Below are positions 56,602-64,000 of a DNA stretch of 64,000 bases, piece by piece; the first letter of the stretch is position 1, and each line of letters starts with the position of its first letter. Source of the stretch: Phallus indusiatus (taxonomy: Eukaryota > Basidiomycota > Agaricomycetes > Phallales > Phallaceae); the NCBI GenBank assembly GCA_027605045.1, contig JAQFWX010000005.1, positions 2,001,236-2,065,235 of the forward strand. Direction: 5' to 3'. The notes below the pieces were generated by a model, which worked only from the letters and a program-made list of their open reading frames with translations, was not told the origin of the DNA and did no database searches. The translations under genes and the position numbers were made by a program.

Positions 56602-57541
56602 TTATCCTCGAACGTATACGATGTTGTCGGCAGAATGAAGCCGGTTGCGCGACGCCGGTTTATAGGTCAAAACGTTGGCGTTGACTCGATCGGATGAACG
56701 AGAGTGCGAGACGGTTTTAGATGACGAACGAGAAGTGCTCCTTTGTTGCTGTGATAATAATTGTTGTTGTTGTTGCTGTTGTTGCTGTTGGTGCTGGCCG
56801 CTGGAAGCTCTCGCAGGCGCCAATCCCCAGTCAAGACTTCCAAAAAGTCTGCGCAGCAATGGTGGTTTTTTTGGAGTACTGGATCGGGGTTGTAAAGCCA
56901 GAGTAGGAGTAGAATGATATGCTGCGTACGTGGTGTACTGCGGTCTGGTACTAGTACCACCATCATGCGAGCGCTAAAGAAGAGTTTTTTTGTCAGAAGC
57001 TTGCAATTTTTGTTTGATGCGAAAAATGAATTACCGATTCTACCCTATGTGGACTTGGGCTTGGAGAAACACGGTATGGTCCTGTGGTCGGTTGTGCCGG
57101 GACGTACGGTGCACGAGTGGGACTGCTGGCCCGATTATAGTGCGCCGACGCTGGGGCATAATACGTCGGATTATTGTTAGATTTTGAATGCGTATACGCA
57201 TACAAAAATGGTTGTGGTTGTGGCTGAGGGGCCACGTAGCGAGTATCAGCAGAGACGGAATGAAGTCTACTTCGAATAGGTGGCTGTTGATCTCTAGTAT
57301 AAAGCGCCTGCGCTGAGGAAGGTCTCCTCTCAAGATAGGTGGCGGGTGGGTATGTAGCTCGAGACGAAGAAAACGGAGAGCGGTGGCGCCTTCCGGTGTA
57401 TCGAGAAGCATTGGGATTGGAAACGGACGACTCGGGATATACAGTCGACGCTGAATCGTCGGGAAGACTAGTAGGGTTCGAAGGTGGGGGCGGAGCGTCC
57501 ACATTTTCTTCCACCCATCTCATAATTTTTTCGTGCTTCAT
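56602..57541 (-). CDS. Disordered Pro/Ser/Gln-rich hypothetical protein
   Basis: Exon 1 is 57541-57044 and exon 2 is 56973-56602, with a 70-bp intron (GTAGAA ... TTTAG, phase 0), giving 289 aa. It starts MKHEKIMRWVEENVDAPPPP and continues as low-complexity Ser/Pro/Tyr/Arg sequence with QPQPQPF. Exon 2 has LLRRLFGSLDWGLAPA followed by a glutamine run encoded by mixed CAA/CAG. No domain recognised. The glutamine run is a likely length-polymorphic microsatellite. Confidence 0.6.
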
Positions 57542-59487
57542 CGTCACAAACAACAAGTGGAAAGAGAAAGAAAAGGTGAGAGGGGTGAGGGTGAGAGGAG
57601 GGGGAAGGGGAGGGGATCGACACTCAATCGATACACAAGGTAGACGGGCTTCAGCCGAGTGGGGAAAGAATAGTAAAAAGGCTCAGAGAGCCATGAAGTG
57701 TGTATTTATATGGAGCGAGATCACTCAGATTATCACTTGCGGAGTCAGGAGTAAATTATTTGCTTTTTCCCTCGGGTTTGTAATGTAAATGGAACTTCAC
57801 CGAATGCCGTTAGTTGAGCCGGTCCCGCTTATGTTGCAAGTGGTTTTCGTTCAAAAAGCCTCCAAGGTGATAAAAGGTGGGCCGCCGAAGCATCTAGGCA
57901 GCTAATTGCCGTTTAAAACGGCTTCTTTTCATACGAGGACCCCAAAAACCGAACATTTTGACTTACCACTGGCAGTGCAATACATTTGCATGAAACAATG
58001 CGAGAACCGCGTGTTTTCCGTGCGCAGTTCTTCGACGAGTACTGTGACTGCCACGCCATAAACGCGAAGATAATCACATTCGTTCGTGAGGATAAATTTC
58101 CTATTCTGACATTTGTTTCCAAAAACGACGAAATTCTACCGGCTCGTGGATAACGCCCACCCCTCGATTCAACAATATGGCACGCCACGAAGGCCGGGAA
58201 GTCCTAGCTTCACGCTAAACATAGAAAAAACGAGAAAAAACCACCGTATTAAAAAAACGTATGTGTTTCTTTCTGAAAGTGAAATGCGCGCCGCACCGCT
58301 GTGGTACTTTGGAAGAGGTTGTAAGTTACACTCGTGGTAGTCTGTCTGCGAAAGTTTTCCTTTCGCCGTCGTCCAACATCGCGCGGTCATAAATACTCCG
58401 ACAAAAAGCTTTTGTTGTCGCAATTATACCTTATTAGAGGTCCCTTTCTTTTACTAATAGATCCGAGCACCTTCCTAAGCCGGCCAAGCTGGACAAAGAG
58501 TTAGTAGGCGCAGACCCACGAGGATACAGCGGCACGAGTTTTAACCTTGGAAGGGGTGGATCGAACAAGATGAACGAAGGACTTCTCCTTACACGTTGTC
58601 CGAGAGCGATTGTCACCCTGCCCGCGTGAGTCTACACTCGTTGTGTGTTTCTTTGTCTGACTAGAGCAAAAAAATGTTGATATCCGCCTGTGTAGCAAAT
58701 TTGATTAATTACCATCCGCATGTGACCTATATTTACTAATATGTGAGCTGGAAAGAAAGGATCCATCATTCGTCCATAATTTAGGGTTTTGCCGTCACTT
58801 CTTTCATGTTTCATATTGCCCAATTATCGTCACTAGTTCAACGCACATGTGATAACAAGGCAATGTATATGACATTTCGTACACCTTGATCTGCCGAGAT
58901 AGCGTGAATGTTTGGTGATTCTATGCAGTTTCAGGGGGTGAACAGCCTTTGCAAGAAGTATGTCCTTGGCGAATCTCTCGTTGACGGTTGGAGCAAGAAG
59001 AAGAATATGATCTCGGAAAATCAAGGATGACACGGACGTTTAGTAATTGATAAAAACGTTCCTAATAAAACAGCACATACCTGGGCACGGCCACATCACA
59101 CATCAAGTGTGGCAATCAAACTGATTCTAGGCGGCAGTCGTCTTCTTGCATCACATTTCTCATAAACCTGATCAATTCAAGGGAGTTCGAAAAACAATTA
59201 AAAACAAAAAAAACATCACATGTTCTCGATAATGGTCCTTCACATACTAAACATACAATAAACGGGAAGGAGATAATACATACACATAATAAACGAGGTT
59301 TGCCAACAGCAAACTATAGGGTATCGTATAGATTTCAACAACATGCCCATACAAAAGCAAAGAAATCAGGATAAAAGCCTTTTGTAGAAAGGACGTGAGA
59401 CGGGTGAAGTCGGAGGTTTTTGGTACCGATACGGTTTGTCCGCGAAAGGAGTCTTGTCCTCCCATTCTATATTGTCTAATAACCTTT
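57542..59487. other. Intergenic, nothing recognised
   Basis: A GA-rich stretch at 57550-57620 flanks the preceding gene's start. No other gene supported. Confidence 0.45.
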
Positions 59488-60156
59488 CTATGAACCCTTT
59501 CTTTTGGGAGGAGAAAACTGCGGCGACGCATGAGTACATGAGTAACCGGAATAAACATCGTCGGGAGCGAAACAATACTGACCACAAAGTCTACAGATTG
59601 GCCCGCTGGTGCTTTGACGTAAAGCGGGGTCTGTGCATCGTGCGTGCGTATGGGAACAGGAATGAGAATATGGCCATCCTTCTTCTGAGCTGGAATTGCA
59701 GGCGTTGAATGGGATCGTTTTGGGCGAGACTTGCTGGAGCTTTCACCTCTTTCTGGTCTCCTCATGCCTTTCGCGAGATGAAGGGATTGGCGGCAGCGCA
59801 CGCACACGGGTTTCTATTATTGGAACCACTTGAGTAGTGTGACGTCGGGAAGTTGTCGGTCGATGACGATGCTCTCCATCCCGACTTGTACTGCCACTAC
59901 GTGGTGAATGATTTTGGGAGTTGCTACGTACATGTACTTGCTGGCGAGAAGAAGTAGAAGGACGTCTAGACGATGATTGTGGTTGTGGCTGGGGCTGAGA
60001 TTGAGGTTGTGGCGTTCTGTCCCTGGAAGTTCTACGTGGTGACGCTGGCGGCGGGGATCTAGAAGTCGGCGTAACTGGCGCAGAAGCAAAGCCGTCATGA
60101 TCGCGATGGCGGTGGCTGCGACTGCGACTGCGACTGGGCGACACAGGAGCCTCCAT
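59488..60156 (-). CDS. Arg/Ser-rich hypothetical protein
   Basis: Exon 1 is 60156-59747, starting MEAPVSPSRSRSRSHRHRD. It is rich in Ser, Arg and Pro, with a PQPQSQPQPQPQ run and a basic end (RALPPIPSSRERHEETRK). A 57-bp intron (59746-59690, GTGAAAG ... TTCCAG) leads to an exon with CRLCGQYC that stops at 59488, giving 203 aa. The alternative is a one-base frame break near 59750 that continues into SKSRPKRSHSTPAIPAQKK and a longer product ending at 59247, which also looks coding-like. RS repeats are typical of nuclear RNA-processing factors, but nothing more specific supports that here. Confidence 0.45.
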
Positions 60157-60411
60157 CTCGATTGATTGTGGGGATGTCTTGGGAAGCGTGAATTCTGACG
60201 TCGACAGAGCGTATAAGTATTGCTGGTAGGAGGAACACTTACGTAACTGCGGCCACGGCCAGCCGCAGTTAGGCGCCGTCACACGCCTCGTTTTTTTCGG
60301 GCCTTTAACAGAGAGAGAAAGTCGCAAATGATCTGCAGAACATGTTTGCGCTGAAAAATTCAAGCAAGCAATTACAAAAATCCCGCTAGAAGACCTCCAG
60401 CTGTCCGTTGA

Positions 60412-60639
60412 TTATTGTAGACGGCCCGTTTCCGGCAATTCATCCTCGTGGGCGTTGCCAAGTGATATCTCTCCGTCCAAACGAGTAATGTGAAACACAC
60501 CGAAACCTCGTTGCTGGTCAGGAAATTTTCTTTGAGAATTTTGAGGACCATCTTTGATAATCCCCATAATCACTTCCATTCCAGGCTTGATTTGTCCAGG
60601 CAGAACGGGAACATCGGCTAGTCCAGTGAAGACTTTCAT
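60412..60639 (-). CDS. Small hypothetical protein, 75 aa
   Basis: ATG-initiated, soluble, with segments IKPGMEVIMGIIKDG and GFGVFHITRLDGEI that look like beta strands. It lies just downstream of RCE1 on the same strand. It may be a real small gene or the last exon of a longer one; no family recognised. Confidence 0.35.
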   Translation of the reverse strand: MKVFTGLADVPVLPGQIKPGMEVIMGIIKDGPQNSQRKFPDQQRGFGVFHITRLDGEISLGNAHEDELPETGRLQ

Positions 60640-60889
60640 TTAACACACCCCGATTTCGCAAGTAATCTCGTTAGATATTATATTCGTCGACGTTGATATG
60701 TATAGGGTATAACCCAACTATGATTGGAATTTTATAATCAATAAAAAGTTCTCGGTTAATAAAAAGGTTCATCGATCTTGGTAGATCCGCTCGGGAGGAC
60801 ATTTTCATGAGGTCCAAGGTCCAAGTGCGGAAATAAACCCTACAATACCGATGACATAACCAATTATGATCACTTGAAAATATTTTACG

Positions 60890-61986
60890 TCAAAGAAAGA
60901 AGGACTGCGGAAACAAAATGTCCATACGTAATTTATGCCCAGGGTGTTCTTTCAACTCTGTGGGGAGGGCTGGAAGGCCCATCACATTAGCGACAATATG
61001 GGCTGAAATGGAAGGTAAAATAGATTCTAAGAATAGTTGAAACTTTAAAGTCTTGTATAAATATACAACATAACGTACCTGTTCTAAGGAACAAAAAAGA
61101 AACATAGGCTCCAAACAGCGTGGTATATGTAAATTGGATCACTACGTCATGGTGAGCCATATGACATCTTAAACTAGTTTAAAAACGAACAGGCGATAGC
61201 AATGGCTCGTTGCAGTGCTAGACGTGTTCGCCCCAATTTGTTGTAGATTTCAAATGCATTGTGAAGGTGGGCTACGACAGCGTTTGAGAATAAACTCAAA
61301 TAATCAAGTCCCAGCAGAAAGTCCTCGTACCTCCACCGAACCACAGAGGAGTCGCAAACAACATTTCGTACCATCCTCTGTGAGACATCCTTGCGATGGA
61401 AAGTAAACAGGCTCTAAAAACAATTTCTTCCGAGACAGGGCCCTACAACCGCCATCATCAGTACCCATCGTCGCCCAAAAGAAAGAACTGGCATCGTACA
61501 GCAATATGGTTTCTGAACCCAATCCATGTTTTGAAAGTAGGCCATATATTGGCTTCAAAAGTCCAATTTTTTTGGAACGGAAGTTCTTGGGATAAATACA
61601 ACGCCACGAATGGGCCAGTATATAATACGAGTATTAATAGGTGCGCTTTCAGAGTGTTTTTGGACGACAGAAAGCCTAACGCTTTCAGTGTAGAATTAAA
61701 GGTAAGCTAAAATTATACTTGAATATGTTGCAATCCTGATAGAAATATGAGGACGTACGCTTTCTTCACGGGAGATACACCAATAAACGACGCCGCAACT
61801 CAGACATGTACTGATAAACACGGCCTTCAGTCGTGCGCGAATAACAGCATCGTCATTTCTGTCACGAGACGTCTTTTGATTCTTGGTGAATGATACCCTT
61901 CCAGACTGCGAAATATACAGTCCCCCTACATAGGACGATGAAATGAACGCAGAAATACAGAAAGCCTGGAGAGAGGACAAGGTCAT
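60890..61986 (-). CDS. RCE1: CAAX prenyl protease 2 (RCE1)
   Basis: Six exons: 61986-61759, 61706-61500, 61442-61331, 61271-61191, 61141-61079 and 61026-60890, with introns of 49-59 bp and consistent phases, giving 275 aa. RCE1 is an ER membrane endopeptidase that removes the last three residues of farnesylated or geranylgeranylated CAAX proteins such as Ras and a-factor. The catalytic EExxxR motif is intact (PVSEEIVFRA, E150, E151, R155). Then come FGGAHLHNAFEIYNKLGRT (H184/H186), QFTYTTLFGAYVSFLFLRT and the conserved SAHIVANVMGLP (H240, N244). Several hydrophobic helices fit a multi-pass protein, and the length is near the family norm. No frame break was found. Confidence 0.9.
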
Positions 61987-63543
61987 AGTTGTGATCACGT
62001 GAATTCGGCTCGCCCTTCAAAAGAAACTTTTCGTGGAAAATTGCACGTGATTTCATTGTTTTTTTTTTGTTCTTTCTCTTTCCTTTTCATGCGAACTAAA
62101 GAAAATTATTTATTTGGCTGGTTTCTAAAGATTTGATTCCCATGTTACATCTTATACCTTCCAAATTCATATTGATTCACCCACGCCGCCCACCATTTCT
62201 GGGAGATGTCTTCCTCGGTTTACTTCGACGTCAAATTTAGTAAATGGCAAATCCGAACGGGCCTAGATTTTCATCCTGGCACGGGTTTACGAATCGTAGC
62301 TTTGCGGACATTTTGGAGTCAGTATGTTGTCGTGGTCGCTGCGCTTTGATGGTCATACTTACGTACTTTGACGCAGCATACTTCACTTGATTTGAGCAGC
62401 CAGAACGCGTTGAAGTGTAATTATATTTATCTCAGATTCTATGCAGAGTATTCAGGTATTTGAAAAGCCGGGAACGGAAACGTAATTATGCGAATACAGA
62501 CCTATATTCAAACGCACAACATTCCAAATCAAATACGGCTAAAGCTTCATCCCATAAATTAAGTTTGTCGCCATGTGGCACGCACCTATTATAAGCTGTG
62601 TGGGTAACAGAATTATGATTGATATCACCAATCTGATTGATGTTAATAATGTCTGATAGATCAGGTAGAAAGGAAGGGCTATCTCACCTCGTCCACCTAA
62701 CACCAACATCTATCACGATCTTTACATTTTGGCAGTAAAAAAGAAGTAAAAAGCTCATGGACTAAGGATTGCAAATAAACGAAGTTTGCATTCGTCGCAG
62801 CCTAAGTTTCTGTTAAACTTACAGGCTATCAATCTACTCATCACGAAAGGGGACGCGCGGACGTAATCAGCGCTCTTGACATCGTCTTTGGCTTATCCTT
62901 CCGAGAACAAATCTCATAAACCCGGCGCTCAGTCTGAAGTGCACCCGAGTAGCAACAACATCACTTAAACATAGATCGAGAGTTGGTCAGCTTTTATAGT
63001 TAAGGAAAGTGCCAGATATGATTAAACCCTAAATGCCTTCTCCGCATATGGAAACATATATTTAGATACGACGATCTTTCAATGGCCCGAACATCTTTTT
63101 GCAAATAGTTAGTGCTAATCTGCATCATCAGCGAGATACTAGTTGTAGGACGATAAGGTTCACCTGTAGAGTATAGAGTTTTTTTTTCTTTTGACAGTTA
63201 TGGCAATGTACTAATTTCACTGTAGTTCTAGCATTACTTGAGCGGCTTGATGCCTCATTCGATCGGGATAAAATAATATTCAAAGCGATCTATGGCATTT
63301 GCGCTATTTTCGCCCCTTTGTTAGGTTTGGCACTTATCGGATCTTTGACAAGAACATCTTGCGCAGGTCTGTGTATACCTGTTCACATCACATGGCAGTG
63401 AATAAGGTAATTGATTTAAAAAAGACTTTTCACAAGCAAACCAAAATCTTCCCCGTCACGTACTTTCTCTCTCTCCCATTCGTCGACAGTCCACCTTTGT
63501 TGTTTAATATATTCCACAAATTTCCCATCGACGCCGTCTTATA
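61987..63543. other. Intergenic, nothing recognised
   Basis: AT-rich upstream flank of RCE1. No gene or repeat supported. Confidence 0.5.
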
Positions 63544-63852
63544 ATGTCCCCGAATCAAACCACAGAAAACGGTCGCGTGCAGGGGATTGTTGGGTCATGT
63601 CTTCCAGAGAACACTACATCTACGCATCCCCCACTCATGCCAAAGCTATCCTATGTCGCCCTTCCAGATGTGGAGACGGATGTAGGCCAAAATTCTTCTA
63701 CTTCAGTGGGTGAGTTGATCAATAAATATATAGAGAAATTTGATGTATTTGGGGCTACAGGCGCGAGTACTACGTCACACTCACCGCGCAGCTTACCCAC
63801 TCCTCCTTCCTCTCCCGCACAGGAGAAGAAGACTGGAACCTCGCAGCAGTGA
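63544..63852 (+). CDS. Hypothetical protein, possibly first exon of a gene leaving the window
   Basis: ATG-initiated, 102 codons if unspliced. Ser/Thr/Pro-rich, with a short helical part (VGELINKYIEKFDVFG) and a PTPPSSPAQEKK tail. No domain. It stops at 63850-63852, but the window ends 150 bp later, so a spliced continuation cannot be judged. Confidence 0.4.
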   Translation: MSPNQTTENGRVQGIVGSCLPENTTSTHPPLMPKLSYVALPDVETDVGQNSSTSVGELINKYIEKFDVFGATGASTTSHSPRSLPTPPSSPAQEKKTGTSQQ

Positions 63853-64000
63853 CTACGCCGTACGTCCATGTCATTGGACCCGGGGACAGCAACCGCAATC
63901 TGTTCTATTATATCGTGATGATAAATTAGTGAGTTTTACTCATTCCCTATACGCTGAGATAGGTTGACTGGATTCTGCTAGTTATTTTTCATTATTTTTT

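Noticed and set aside
61174..61374. Unspliced reading of RCE1 exon 4 region that appears to lack the EExxxR motif
   Set aside because: The proper splice (61499-61443 removed) places PVSEEIVFRA in frame; the motif is intact.
61396..61710. 104-codon plus-strand frame
   Set aside because: It is antisense to RCE1 exons 2-3 and introns, so it is a shadow frame.
1..64000. tRNA or rRNA genes
   Set aside because: No T-loop type GGTTCGAATCC context with a matching acceptor stem was found by eye. A tRNAscan-SE run would settle it.

Overview
The window looks like nuclear DNA of a mushroom-forming basidiomycete (Agaricomycete). The grounds are many short GT-AG introns (mostly 47-70 bp, some 34-35 bp), a Ty3/gypsy chromovirus of the type common in agarics, solo LTRs, genes resembling the basidiomycete families DUF6699 and DUF6593, and recognisable mitochondrial DNA polymerase (MIP1) and CAAX protease (RCE1) genes. 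All assignments come from reading the sequence; no database search was run.

Layout. 1-5106: 3' part of a Ty3/gypsy element (gag, protease, RT, RNase H, integrase, chromodomain, polypurine tract, 3' LTR). 5107-10045: a nest of LTR debris with three more solo LTRs of the same family, one of which splits an open reading frame at 5385-6443, plus an unusual chain of abutting hairpins (8250-9118). 10814-13741: a DUF6699 gene and a RAD51-paralogue-like gene, both on the minus strand. 13690-26400: an amplified block lying between the RAD51-like gene and a zinc-finger gene. It holds three tandem small-protein genes (A, B, C) with identical five-exon structure, two degenerate relatives, and a solo LTR of a second family. 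26440-29106: a ten-exon zinc-finger gene whose nine introns are all phase 1. 29853-30833: a second DUF6699 gene. 34072-38356: two adjacent genes that share a repeated Cys/His module. 39405-41709: a DUF6699 exon remnant and a third DUF6699 gene. 42780-43539: a secreted Cys-rich protein. 44135-48276: MIP1. 50315-51191: a DUF6593-like gene. 53507-60639: several lineage-type genes of unknown function, some Ser/Arg- or Gln-rich. 60890-61986: RCE1. 63544 to the end: the start of an unassigned gene.

How it fits together. MIP1 (mitochondrial genome replication) and RCE1 (maturation of prenylated proteins) are the only clear housekeeping genes. The rest is an accessory landscape of small lineage-specific families, local duplication and retroelement insertion. 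Several genes show single-base frame breaks (MIP1 twice, the RAD51-like gene, the DUF6593 gene, the first Cys/His gene). They mean either indel errors in the assembly or real decay, and should be kept in mind when using the coordinates.
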